This document shows positions 1 through 12,700 of a DNA stretch of 64,000 bases, piece after piece; position 1 is the stretch's first letter; every line of letters begins with the position of its first letter. The position numbers were made by a program, and so were the translations under genes. This DNA comes from Arcuatula senhousia (taxonomy: Eukaryota; Mollusca; Bivalvia; Mytilida; Mytilidae), in contig OZ020304.1 in assembly GCA_963971305.1 (NCBI GenBank), forward strand, positions 77,500,355 to 77,564,354. Direction: 5' to 3'. Under the pieces are notes generated by a model. The model made no database searches, was not told the DNA's origin, and saw only the letters and a list, made by a program, of their open reading frames with translations.

Positions 1-944
1 ATTCAACGATCAAAAAGCAGACTGATTGGGGAATCATGCTGTCAATCAAAATTAGCATTTTGATTGTTTAGTACGGTTTATTTTTCTTATACTCTGCTTT
101 AGTATTAATCTGAAGACCCAGAATATGTTTTAAGGGATTGTGGTTGTATCATTATATATGTCAGCCTTTTACTTGTATTAAGGTAGAGCGTGGCACTTGG
201 GGCCAAAATTAATTTGTCAATAGATTTTCTTAAAAATTGGCATAAATGTCCAAAATGATGTACTCTTTCATAATTTGATTCAAAATTCATGGGTTTCTTC
301 CTTTCTTTTCGAGTTATATCAAGTTAAAGTATCACTATTTTACTATGAATTATATAGGAAAAACCATAAAATCACACAAAAATGTTCCATTACTTTTTTT
401 CTTGTCAATAGATTTCCCTCATTTTTTGACATTTTATAGATCTTGCAACGATTCATCATCTTAAATCAATTAAAAGTGGGGTTTCTTGCCTTGATTTTTA
501 CGTACAAGCAAACATAGGAGCCAAAAACGATGAATTTTCGTGGGTTTTTTTTTGCCAAATGTCTCCCTTGACCATACTTTAGCTTATAATTTATACTACT
601 TTTAGAATACAAATTTCAATCATATTGATAAATTGTGCCTGAACTAGATATAAAGATTCTAAAAACACAAAAATCTCAAAATATTTTGCAAATTTCATTT
701 TATTTTGGGCAAGTCACATGACCACTGTCCTTCTCCACCTTAAACTTTCACCGACCGATTTTCTCCAACCTCCTTCTCCGATTTTCCCTATTTTTCTCCG
801 ATTTTCCCTATTTTTCAATAAAGATAACAACTAGAAATATGCACCAACCTAGAAATGAGAACTCTCAACAACTTACGGAGTTCACAAATCACAACTGATT
901 GGAGCCTATGAGAACATCGATATTTCCATGATAGAGCGTCGCGT

Positions 945-1075
945 TTGAAACACAGGGTTGTATTACGCCTCGGTTGTTGTCCTGAAGGCTGCTGGCTGTT
1001 TTCCGTTGTGGATGTTTTAAATTTACGTTTATATTGTAGGTCGTGTCGCGTACACTTATTCCACATCTCATTTTC
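945..1075 (-). repeat. Dispersed repeat A, copy 1
   Basis: Read on the minus strand, this segment matches about 38,494-38,620 on the plus strand. Both contain a GTGGAATAAGTGTACGCGAC block followed by a similar stretch around a CAGCCAGCAGCCTTCA-like block. Short translations share MWNKCTRH. It is probably an eroded interspersed element. No function is assigned. Confidence 0.5.
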
Positions 1076-1164
1076 TTCTATTCACTCGAGATATCATATA
1101 GAAGACATCATGCAATGGGTGTGTAGCAAAAAACAGGAGTGCTCATCCTTCCGGAGGACTTGAG

Positions 1165-1360
1165 TTCATTCTCGTTACGACTTGAGTTCGCGTTGTTGAC
1201 TGCTGACGTTTGTTGTTGTTGTTGGTGGTGGTGGTGGTGGTGGTGGTGGTGGTGGTGTATTACTTCGTGTTGTTTTTGTTCACGTCTACTGGTTTTGTCT
1301 TTGTCCTTTTGGAACTTTTGACATTTGAATGGTTCATTGGAACTTCTTTGCTTCTTTAAG
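1165..1360. repeat. Dispersed repeat B with GTT/GGT microsatellite
   Basis: A CTCGTTACGACTTG-like block, a trinucleotide run of GTT then GGT (about 1,209-1,258), and a block ending TTTTGACATTTGAATG. The same order of blocks recurs at about 18,465-18,620 and, weakly, at 19,660-19,770. The minus-strand reading frame across it has a His/Gln run that is simply the microsatellite, so I do not call a protein. Confidence 0.5.
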
Positions 1361-2189
1361 TCTTTGATCGAAGTCGTATTCAATTTGCTTACTGGTACAT
1401 TGTATTCGAAAAACATATATCCCCATTTGACTCAGATTATTGACAAACGGCATTCAGTGATCATCCGGTCTATAGATTGTGTTTTAGTTTCAGAAGTGAT
1501 GTACGTTGGGATATTTAATGGTTTCCTTGATAGAGCGTAACTTCTGACACAAAAACTGCATAGGTTGTCAACCTTTCACATGAACCTACCGTGATCAAGA
1601 AATATAAGACCACATTAGTCAGAGTCTATCTTCGTAATTGGTGTCTTCGTGTTAGTTGTTCTTTGCTAAGAAGAAAGTCGTTCATAGATGAATTTAAGAA
1701 CTTGTTTTGATTCATATATGCAGTTTTTTTTAGTTTATATTCACATTTGTGGCCAGTTGGAAGTCAACGAGCGGAGACCAGGGGTTTCATCGAATCCAGC
1801 TAACAGCAGGTTTACTAAAGATATTTTGTGATAGACAAATATTCGTACACAAATACGATCTTTTATATGAGTTTTTTTTTAAATGTCGTGTTTTGCCAGA
1901 CTCGACCTACAACAAATCATAATCGTGTGAAATGCAGCGGATGTTGCGACAAGCAAGAAGTCTTACCACCCCGAAGCACTTGAGTTGACTTTCGCAAATT
2001 GCAGTTCTGTTGTGGTCTTCAAATTACTTTTTTTGTTATTGTCTTTAGACTTTGAGATTCAGTTTACTTCTCCTTTTCTTTTTATTCTAGATACCTTTAT
2101 GAATTTTCTTCAAATTTATAGACAAATTTTAGATAATATTGATGTGATGCACTCACTTGATATGCAGGCTCAACAAAGTCAATAAAAAC

Positions 2190-2880
2190 ATGGCCACTTT
2201 AACAAATGGTAAAATAACTTAAAATGGCTTATAACTCAGCTCCTATAACTAGAAAAAAAACGAAGGAACTTGTGCTCTTCAGAATCAAAAGCTCCGCAAA
2301 AGTCTCCATTGGGTCGAAGTAGTAAAGGAATTTTGCTCTTTTACGGTAAAGAATAGCGTTTTTTCATGTTTTTGCCCCATAAAATGAAAACTATTGAAGA
2401 CAGAGAAAAGATGTTGCTTGCTTAAACCTTAAGTTCATTAAACTATACACAAGTCTTAATTTAGTCGAGGTTGTCAAGTGACCCCTTGTAGTGGTTATGA
2501 CCCTTTAAAGGTCTGAAACAACGTTTTTTTCATGTATTAGTCCCATAAAATGAAAACTATTGAAGACAGAGAAAAGCTGTTGCTTGCTTCAACCTTTAGC
2601 TCCCTAAACTCTCTATTGTTTACGTTGGGTTGAATTTATCAGATGACCCCTTATAGAAATTACGGCCCTTTAAGGTCAATTTTTTTCATGTTTTTAAAAA
2701 CAGAATGAAAACTATTGCAGATAAAGAAGCTTTTACTTGCTTAAACGTTCATCTTTTTTAAGCTCTATACAAAAGTATATTGGGTTTAAATTGTCAGATT
2801 ACCCCGTACAGAAGAGACCCTTATGGTCCTAAGGACCAGGTGAGCGATTCAGGCCCCTAGGATCCTCTTGTTTTTATGCT
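2190..2880. repeat. Tandem-repeat element ending in an AGGTGAGCGATTCAGGCC-type tail
   Basis: Three to four imperfect copies of a unit of about 150 bp. Each contains AAAATGAAAACTATTGAAGA, a TTGCTTGCTT block and a GACCCCTT...GACCCTTTAA block. The array ends with AGGTGAGCGATTCAGGCC and a CTCTTGTTTTTA tail. A related tail occurs near 15,023-15,065. It is probably a short non-autonomous element. No coding potential. Confidence 0.5.
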
Positions 2881-3425
2881 TTTTAGTTTGGTTAGATTTT
2901 TTTCTTTTTAGGGGATATTTTATAAGGAGATTATGTATAATTATTTCTTCACTTCCACCAATACTTGCTATTCACTTTTTTCAGACATTAGTTAATTCAT
3001 TATGAAATACCTGGTTGTAATTTGGAATTGACGTCAAGATTGTTTATCACAGTAAACATGTTTATCAGTGGTCAGTATCGATCTTGTGATCCCTGATAAA
3101 CCCATGGTCCTGTATTTGGTACACAGACCTTCTGAAAAGTATATCTTATACCTCACCGATATATATAGTATATCAATTGCTTATATACAAAATGGCAATT
3201 ATTAAATTACAACAAGCCGTAAAATTTCGCGCGATTTTTAATCGTGTCTGACGGGCGTTTTGTCCACATGAAAATCATCAGAGGCTCTCTCACCAAATGT
3301 TGAAATGCTGAATAAATAATTCAACAGTATAATGGATAGAAAAATCAGTCAAAGCTCATTTGAAAATTCACGAAAATCGAGAATCGAGCCATCTTAAAAC
3401 TTACAAAATTTACGGGTCACAATAC

Positions 3426-3431
3426 TTTATT
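3426..3431 (-). terminator. Poly(A) signal of the globin gene
   Basis: AATAAA on the minus strand, about 175 nt past the globin stop codon at 3,607-3,609. It is the first canonical hexamer I find downstream of exon 3. Confidence 0.5.
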
Positions 3432-3606
3432 ATGATTGTTACATGTAATATTTACAAGTAAGTACATATGCAATATACAACGAATGAATCATGATTTCTC
3501 CACTTATAAAATATGATTAATCTAAAATGATATTTTCGGACAGATTTCGTCATTCCTGCAGTTGTCATCTTTTTCTTTATATTTATACGATCGTCTTCGT
3601 TGTTCT

Positions 3607-3738
3607 TTATATAATCATCGCCTGTTTCATCGTCATAGTAATGAATTTGAGAAAATCTGACCATGTAGCCATGACCTCTGGTGTCCAGTTATCCCCCAGG
3701 CTCTGTTCTAAGGCGTGGAGAAGCTGTGGGATTATAAG
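3607..3738 (-). CDS. Globin exon 3 (helices G-H)
   Basis: It begins in phase 0 after a pyrimidine-rich acceptor ending CGTTTCAG. It encodes 43 residues including PQLLHALEQSLGDNW and TPEVMATWSDFLKF, which are typical globin G/H-helix sequence, and ends at TAA (3,609-3,607). It is too short to appear as a simple long open frame and was found by looking for the missing partner of exon 2. Confidence 0.85.
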   Translation of the reverse strand, partial: LIIPQLLHALEQSLGDNWTPEVMATWSDFLKFITMTMKQAMII

Positions 3739-6700
3739 CTGAAACGAGAACAAGCAAAAATCATTTCAAGTTATCAAATGTAGTTTCATTGTTGCCAATC
3801 AGAGCTAAAACATGTTTTAATCGAGTACGTCGATATAGTCCAAATAATTTTATAGGTTTTCATATTATTTTAGATATTTCTTGCATGGTGAGCCTTCCCT
3901 GTGTAAGAGAAACTAGTTTGCAATTCCACATCCAATAGAAGAGTGCTAACAGTTGTATGAATATATGACTGCCTAAAAGTAAATAGGCTTAAAATCTTTT
4001 CAGAAAGGCTGACTCTTCATTTTCATTTATTCATATGTTGACAATGATGTATCTAACATATATAATATAATTTCTGATATATGAATTAATTGTTATATAT
4101 AGCAAATGATTTGTACATGTTTCACGGACACAAGGAATCCTTAAAAATATAACAAATTGATTTGTTACTTGATATGGTTTGTTTAGGCATCATATGAACG
4201 TTTTGATTTTGTTGGGAAGTCGTTTTCGTGGTTTTCATCGGAATTGTCATAAAAAAAAATGCTACAATGAAAAAAAAAATAAATGAAATTTGAGTGATCT
4301 ACAATAATTCATGCATCTTGTCTTTTATCTAATGCATCGTACAATTGTTAAATAAGCAGTTGCTAAGTAAACTATTATTATTCATCCTTTCTCCTTGATT
4401 TCTCGGCAACACAAGGAACTAACTGCTATTTTAGGAAGATTTTATGGCAATGCATTTTTTTTTGTCACAATCGTTATATAACACTCATTTTCAGTTAAAA
4501 TGTACAATTTCATTTGTCAGCAACGAAAATTTTAAATTTTCGATTTTTTAAACAATTTTTCGCTAAATGAATGTTCAGACCATCAGGAGTTTTCCCCTTA
4601 AATTGTAGGAAAACTGCTTAAATAAAACTACTTGTCGCAAATTATTTATCGATATACCGTTTTTGTTCTTTTAACATGCCTAATTTTGTGAGTAAGCCTT
4701 GTCTTTCTAGAATGAATATTCTCCGAGAAATTGCCGTAACGTAAAACACGCCCTTAAAAAACTAGGTCAACAAAGTTTCTTTGACAAAATTTTGCGAGCG
4801 TTCATTTCTTAACAAGATGGTTGGTTTCATATTTGTTGCGACGGGTTTTTTTTATTTCGAAGTAACATGAGCTATGTTTCTGGTAGATATGTCGACTTAT
4901 AGTAGCCGTTACGTAAAACAGGCTTTTTCAAGAGACATCATCGGAGTATCCGTTACATAACAACAAACGAAATCACGCGCAATAGATACGATTTAGCATG
5001 AGGTGGAATCTCTTTACAATGATTTGTCTAAGTTTGAAAATCGATGGAGCCATATTTATTTTTTGAGAGACTGACGTCCATGGCAAAATCGGATTTAAAG
5101 CCCAATATGATGAATGGTTTTTATACCCCGCCACACTAAGAGTCAGGGTATTATGTTATACCTTCAGGTTTTTTTCGGTGTCCGTCCGTCCGTCCGTCCG
5201 TCCGTCTGTCCTCCGAGGGTTTCCGACCATCAACTTGAAAACGCGTCTAAGGATTTGAATGATATTTTGCACAGCTGTTTAGTACAATAAAATACAGGTC
5301 AAGTTCGATTTCCAGCATGATCCTAAAAATAGTTTTCGAGATAGGCCACTTTGAAAAATCAAATTTCATGAAATTTTGAGTTTCCGACTGATAAACAGTA
5401 CTTGAAAACGCGTCAATGGATTTGAATGATATTTTTCACAGCTGTTAAGCACAATTAAATACAGGTCAAGATCATTTTCCAGCATGATCTGAAAAATAGT
5501 GTTTGAGGTTGGCCACTTTTAAAAGTCTAATTTTATGAAATATTGATATTATATCGTTGCGGGGTATCATTTAATGTCCCATTAGATGTCCTATTTTTAT
5601 CTTAGCCTTGGGCTAAAGAAAGAATTTTTCTCTAAAATATGTTATCACTATGATATTTTTTCCAAAAATTACAATAAAATGTTATTCTATGGAAACGGTG
5701 CCACATTGGTAAGCCCCAGAAGACAAAAGACGAAATAACTATTTTAACTTGATATGTATCACTGTATGGAAAGAGCGAAAGGGAAAAACGGTTGATTTCT
5801 GTGCCCCGGTGTAGTTTACTCCTGTGTCATTGTTGCATTGTGGGTAAAACAGACGATTGTAATCATCAGGAAGACAAAAATATGTCATTTAGGTAGAAAA
5901 ATAGGTATACTAGTGTTGTTAAGGTTCATTTGTAGTTTCTTACTTGTCACTATATTGTTTTTTCAACAAGTTTTAAATCAATAGATAAACAATGAAAGAA
6001 ATATCGCAATGAAAAAACAAAAAGTTAAAATGTTGAAAATCCATAATTCTTTGGTACATCTGTAAGCAATTAGTAAGTGTAAATATTCTTTATAATATTT
6101 TAGAACATATTCTACTGTCGAAGATTAGAAATTGTCTTCTCAAATGATTTTACAGCTGTGTTTAACTTATGAGGCGAATGTTTATTGTGTGCCCTGCTGC
6201 TGTTAAGTTCTGTGCACGCTGTAGTTTATTTGAGAGCAGTTTTTAAAGTAGCGAAAGTTTATTTATGTGTTCTGATAAAACTTATCAGAATAGAAAAAGC
6301 CTTTAATTTATAGAAAAACTCATTTCTAAGTAGCAGTTTGCGTTTTTAATCTTAATATGATGGAATATTTTATGAAAGGTTAACAAAACACCTACAATAA
6401 GTAACTGATTTGTTGTTTTGTAAACACTCAATAAAAAGGGTTGAAGAAATGCTGTCGTTTATTTCCGAGTTCACGAATGTTGATTTCTGTGCAGCAAAAA
6501 TTGTTGTAGTTTATTTCTGTGCTATTTACTTTTATTATAATTATTTTTTATTGTTTGATGTTGTAACATGAATGTGCTTTAAATGCAAGCTAGAGGCACT
6601 AATGGAAACATTTTTTTTTTCAATTTCAGAAATATAATATGGATAAATTAAAATGCGAAAATTGTAATTTTTTTCTGGCATATTCAACGACACAATTTTG

Positions 6701-9700
6701 CATTTTGTCCATAACCATCCAAAAGATAAAGTAAATATCAAAATTAGAGTGGATGAGAAAAAGAACAAGTTTAAACATTTAAAATTTGATTTGAGACCAG
6801 AAGATGAAATTTTAAATGGAAAAAACATTGTACCAGATGAATTAAAACTTACAATAACCGTTGTTGACTTTGATGATGTTTTGGAACCCCCATTGTTTAT
6901 TGAAGTTGGGTATAAAACAGTTAGTTTTATTGTTCGGAAATGTTATTTTGAAATGTAATCATAAACAAACCGAATACTGTATAGAAGGAAATTATCGAGA
7001 CAGTTTTATTTTGCGATTTTCGCACTGACATTGCTGCACCTAAATTGAAAAAATACACGGCGCGATATGTGTCCTCCATTTTAGTCTAAATGGACAATAC
7101 GATTACTGCGCAAATTTAAGACTGTGTTAACTAAAACTCAGTAGTCCTTCCAGGAAAAGCAAAGACGGTGCGAAAAAAAAATCCCAGGTTTACAGCCTAC
7201 AAAAATAACTCAATACATACTATTCTATTCTATTCTGTATAAATATAGATTTTATCACCAATTAATTTTGTCGTGCTTTGTTTAAAAGAGCTTTATATAT
7301 TATTTTTGTAATTTATAGAATAAGTAAAACATTAGATGGTTTAGACAGGAATTGTAAATGAACACTTGTTTTAAAATTATCCTGGGGCCGTGTTAACGAA
7401 GGTGTCCTAAGATTAGGACATGTCTAAGGATGGTCTTTGGACATGTCTCGGTCCTAAGTCGTGTTATTGAAGGCATCCTAAAAATGGCACGTCCTAAATT
7501 TTGTCCGTAATTAAGGTTGTAAAAATTGTTGTCCTAGGACCATCCTTGTGACTTTAAACTTTAAAAAAGTGTCTGAAATAGGTTTTATACCCTTGAATTA
7601 GGTTTGTATGTGGCCCAACTCTCATTTTTGATATTTTACTTTCTACATTTAGCAAACTAAGATATTTTTGCCATTGATTAAATTTTCCCAATAGTTACCC
7701 ATATATTGGCGTTTTACCAGTTACATTTTGACGATATTCTAATATATGTAGTACTAGACTTTTGAAATTAACATTTAACATTTCATGTGGATATTTGCTT
7801 CCCAAACCTAGGGATTTACTTTTGGTATTAGTGATAAGTGCAACGCACAGAACAAAAATGAATGAAGAAATGCAATGATATTGCAATACATTATTTTTAT
7901 TCTCTAAAAAAAAACCAAAGGCAATGCAATAAAAATTCTTAAATCTATTTTGCATTTGAAAATGTAGAAAAAAAACTTCAAGTTTTTTTAAACGCCTTCA
8001 CATCGACGTAAATGCATGACATATGGCTATTCAGGATTATCTTAAATTCGTATAAGGATGGTCCTATTTAAGGTTATCCTAAGATGGTTTCGTTTAACAT
8101 CCTTGGACGCGTCTAAGGATGATCCTTTCTACATCCCATTTTAAGTCATAAGACATTGTTTATGATACAGCTTAGGACAGCTTCTTTAACCTGTCCCCTG
8201 GTTTAGAGTTAGAACTAAAGTTATATTTCCATTATTTGATCTGATTTTCTATGGCCAAGTATTTATAACTCAGAACGAAACATTCGCAACCACACAAATA
8301 AACTTCCGCGGGCTCTGAAATATACATTCGCATGTAGAAAATCAGCACAGAAATATACATTCGCGGTGCAAATTTTAACACCTTCTCTTATTTCATCGAT
8401 CTGTCTTGAACCTTTGCATAATTAAACTTTATTTATCAACAATAGAGTTATATATATACTTAAATACACGATGAACAGTTTTTGTTCACTTTAATTTCAT
8501 CTGCAAGTGTTTTATTTATGTAATTTTTCCAAAAATACGTGTTTTTTTATAAATTGATGACTTTTTGTGATCAAAATAGCTTATGACATAAAAATGCAAG
8601 TAAAACTTGATTAAACTAAATCGTTACTATCTAATGTTGAAATCACCGACAATGCAGGATATGTAATTATTCAATAATTAAGTAAAAAGGCAGAAAAAAC
8701 AGACGACTTCATTTTGAGCACAGCAATAAACTACATCGGGGCACAGAAATCAACCGTTTTTCCCTTTCGCTCTTTCCATACAGTGTGTATTAGAAAATCG
8801 AATTCGCATGCAAACGCTTGCTTCTTAATTTGACAAATATCTTATTCAGGCGATATAAATATGGGGCCAAATATCCGTATCTTATAAAAGGAATGTTGAA
8901 GCAACATGTCTCAGAAATACTAATATCGTTTAAATTGCATTTTTTTTTATCATAAACATTTTAGAATTATTAAATTGTATATTGCTTCATACACTTTAAG
9001 TGTTTTGTAGAAGTGCATGATATATTCACTTCGGGAAATAATATCTGTTTTAATATTTTAATAAATTATCGCTACTTTAATAATACATTTTTTTTAAATG
9101 ACATTTTTTACTTATGATTTATCATTGTAGAATTATGAAATATTGGTTTTCTTTATATCCAGGCTATTGAACACATATATATAGAATCTGTATTGATTTA
9201 TTCCTTTATTTGTAATCTTAAATTTTATTCTCTGTAATATCATGCATAATCATCACAATGATGCTGCTTATTATTGGGTGGAAAAATAAATTTATTATGT
9301 CGTATTCATAAGTGACTCTGGTAATGGAGTTTTTGCTAACAAATCTTACATCAAAATATTGAATCTTTGTGTTGAACATGATATGTTTTTGTCCAAGTTC
9401 TTGTAATAGGTTCTGTAATTTCTCAGGCTTTTCAAGTCTGGCGATACATTTTTCCACCGTTCCCATTACCCGTAACCCATGCTCTCTTAATTTGATATTA
9501 TGTCGAAGTTCATCGGAGCTTAGTCCTCTAAAAGGCACAAATATGTCTTGAACATCAGGGAACTTCTCAAATAACCTGCAATATAAATAGAGAACAAGGT
9601 TATACTTCTCGGGAAAAAACGCGGATGGATTTTCCCGAAATTGATTACTAAACATTGGAAGTCCTTGACTTCCAAGGAAAAATCCATAAGAATATATGGT

Positions 9701-12700
9701 TGTTTGTTTGAATATATGTTATGTGTATACTTCATTTTTAAAGACCAAATTGTCAGTTTTAAATATCCAATATTTTGTATAGATATGAGATAACCATATG
9801 AAGACATATGTCTATGTTATTAAAGATGAAAGTCTATATATTCTTCAATGAGAATCTACACCCCCTATCATTAACACCGGAATGTTTGTGACTTAGATTA
9901 TATGTGAAATCATACCTTTATTTCTACAGAAAAACAACGTGGAATTACTTTGAGTTATATAAATCTTGCGAATTTGTGTACTTTGTTAATGGCTTGATAG
10001 TTCCATGTAAAACGTTGGGCATCCAAATCATAAAAGACCACCAAAACAAAAACAATCTTGAAATATCAAAATAGGCCAGTGCAATCAGCGATGATCATTT
10101 TCATATTTATTTTTTTAATTTTTTTTTAGAATTGGTGGCAAAACTAGCTTGAAACACCGCTTGCGTTCTCAGAAGACTGTTGGAGCGGCTACCCCCCTTC
10201 CCCCGCCCACCCAACCCCATTTTGCGAAAAATTTCAGGATCCGCCCGTCCCAATGTTTTCTCAAATGTACCATGCAATTGGATAATTTGTCGATATCACT
10301 TGAGTTGTGGGGTTAATCTAAAAAAGAAATATCAATTGTTCAATAGCATTTGATGGGATTTTGCTATTTCAAACTGTGATCCGCATTGGAGTTTACTTAT
10401 TTTAATGTATTGATTTTGTTTTTCGGTGAAATGAAAGCCCGAAATATCGAGTATATACAAGTTTTCTCGTTTTTTTTATGAATTTTGTTTTTAAGAAAAT
10501 CAAAACATTTTTTTTTAACGTGTAATTTTACTTTTATAACTTTGCCACATAAAAATTGTTTCATTGTCATTATCGATCCTTATTGGCATAGGGCTTTGAA
10601 ATTGGCCTTGACGTTTGACATCAGGGGCACATTTGTGATGTTTAGGCAATCTTAAGAAGAAGAAAGACCAGTCTTAGTGTGTTAAAACAGCTCTACTATT
10701 TTTTTTCATCTGTCCATTAATTGCCACTTGTGTTTGGTAAGTCGATTCCAATTACAGAAGAACTCAGAGTTCCATTATCTTAGCCTTTCCATCCCAGCCC
10801 AGTCAATGTCTATTGACATTATTAAATAGCAATTACACATCGATTGTCTATATCTTATTAATTTAACAGCATTTATATGTTGTTTGTGTCCCTTTTTATG
10901 GTGTTGGTAATTCTTGCTCATTAAATCTCTCCAAGTAAAATTACATCATGGAAGCTAGTGGAAAAGTAATTAAGCTAGCCAGTTATCATGGGTATAGAAA
11001 AAAAGCTAGCCAGTTACACGTGGCCAGTTATAGAAAAAAGCTAGCAAGTTGTAGAAAAAACTATGAATATGAGTTTGGAACTTGATGAACTGAATGTGTA
11101 ACCCTCCCCTCCCTTACAAAAAAAAATGTATTGGCCTTTCTGTACTATCACTATTTACTAACCCTCACCCTAATTTGGTGAGCTTCATTATCGCCATTCG
11201 CAAATTTGTTATCACTCTACACAAGAAAACATTTTTCCTTGAAACTCCATAACTGTGGCAATCATTCCATCAATTACAAAACCATGACAAAAGTGTGAAA
11301 GTAAAATTTGTCATTTTCGTCATTTGTTTTAAAAGTGTCTCGATAATGAATACCAGTCGATTATTATTAATATCAAACTGGCCTACTTATCACTTCTATG
11401 ACGATTTTAACATCACCATTCATTATAATTCACTACTGTAGACTGACAGGCTTGTATGCAACGTAACATTAAATGGTGGAATGACGGATCTTCATTGAGA
11501 AGAAGGAAGAAAACATCAATTAGAATCAAATGATATCATGTAGAGAAAATTCCAATGATAATGACCGAACTTTTAAAAATCAGTAGTCTCAGACATTCCT
11601 ACTTTGCGTCTAAAATAGAGTAAATCTTACAGATAATTGGTGCCCCGTGATTGGTGCTAAGAAGAAAGGTTTTTAAATCCAGGTCCAAACATTTTTCATA
11701 TGTGTCTAAAGCACAATTTATAAACACAAGAAAAATTGTAACGCATGTTTAACGCATGAAAAACATGTGTAAAACGTATGATCATAACACATGAAAAACG
11801 TAGAAATAGTACCACGCATGAAAAAACATGTGGTAAATTAGAAATTAAAGATATTTATATCAGATGTCAACTTACACACAGTTCCAAACATTTTTCATAT
11901 GTGTCTAAAGCACAATTTATAAACACAGGAAAAATTGTAACGCATGTTTAACGCATGAAAAACATTACCACGCATGAAAAAACATGTGGTAAATTAGAAA
12001 TTAAAGATATTTATATCAGATGTCAACTTATACAGTAACCATCCTTTGAAGAGAAGTAGAGTTATCTTGAACCTTTCATGTTTCTAAAAATCAAATTATT
12101 TTAATGTCATGTCCGAACCATTTTGGTCCTTATGGAGAATGTTCAAAACTCATGTAAAACACATGAAAAACTTGTGAAAAGCGGATGTTTTTTCAAACAT
12201 GCGAAAAACATGTGTTACTATTTTTCCTGTGTATCTACGTGAAAGAGCCAATAATAAATTCACGTCTCTTGATGCCAATACAGCGTTTTGATTTCTATGT
12301 TTCGTATTGTCTTACAAAACAACTCCGAACTTTAATTGTCAACAATAATTACTCAAACAATTTCTCTCACTTCGGTGCAAGGGGCCGTCACAAACCTTAA
12401 ACGCACGGAGAGGTATTTGTTGCACGTAGGCATTTAGCTGTAAAAGGGTTGTTTTATTTCAATATTTAAGGTGTTTTTGGCGAGTTATTGATTGCATGTA
12501 CCCTTTTTACCTCGCTTTAGAACATTGAACATGTCCTTCCTAATTCTCATAGATGTCTTATTCAGTCAAAATGAAACAGGTCCTATTTGATAAAGGGTCA
12601 CTCAAGGTATTACCACTATTTCAAAATGGCAGTGGCTACTAAAAAATAGAACAAAAGTCAAAGTTTGTCGGATTATACTAAAAATGGATTTTCTGGGTAA

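Larger units (their letters stand above)
1..3425. other. Non-coding flank downstream of the globin gene
   Basis: I see no gene here. The stretch is AT-rich with many stops in all frames. It contains a dispersed repeat around 945-1,075, a second dispersed repeat with a GTT/GGT microsatellite around 1,165-1,360, and a block of imperfect tandem repeats at about 2,190-2,880. The rest (about 1-940 and 1,365-2,190) shows nothing I can name. Confidence 0.6.
5760..8785. mobile_element. 3.0-kb TIR transposon, CAC termini, 5-bp TSD
   Basis: Terminal inverted repeats of 59 bp (5,760-5,818 and 8,727-8,785) differ at one position and begin CACTGTATGGAAAGAGCG. The flanks are the direct repeat TGTAT (5,755-5,759 and 8,786-8,790). 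Subterminal copies of a TTTCTGTGC...GTAGTTTA motif occur at both ends in inverted orientation, as expected for transposase binding sites. CAC ends with 5-bp TSDs are the rule for Transib/RAG-like elements, but the heptamer is not the usual one and no transposase is seen, so the class is tentative. It sits in globin intron 2. Confidence 0.75.

Noticed and set aside
1108..1416. Frame with a poly-His and poly-Gln run
   Set aside because: The run is a GTT/GGT microsatellite read on the other strand, and the flanks are a dispersed repeat.
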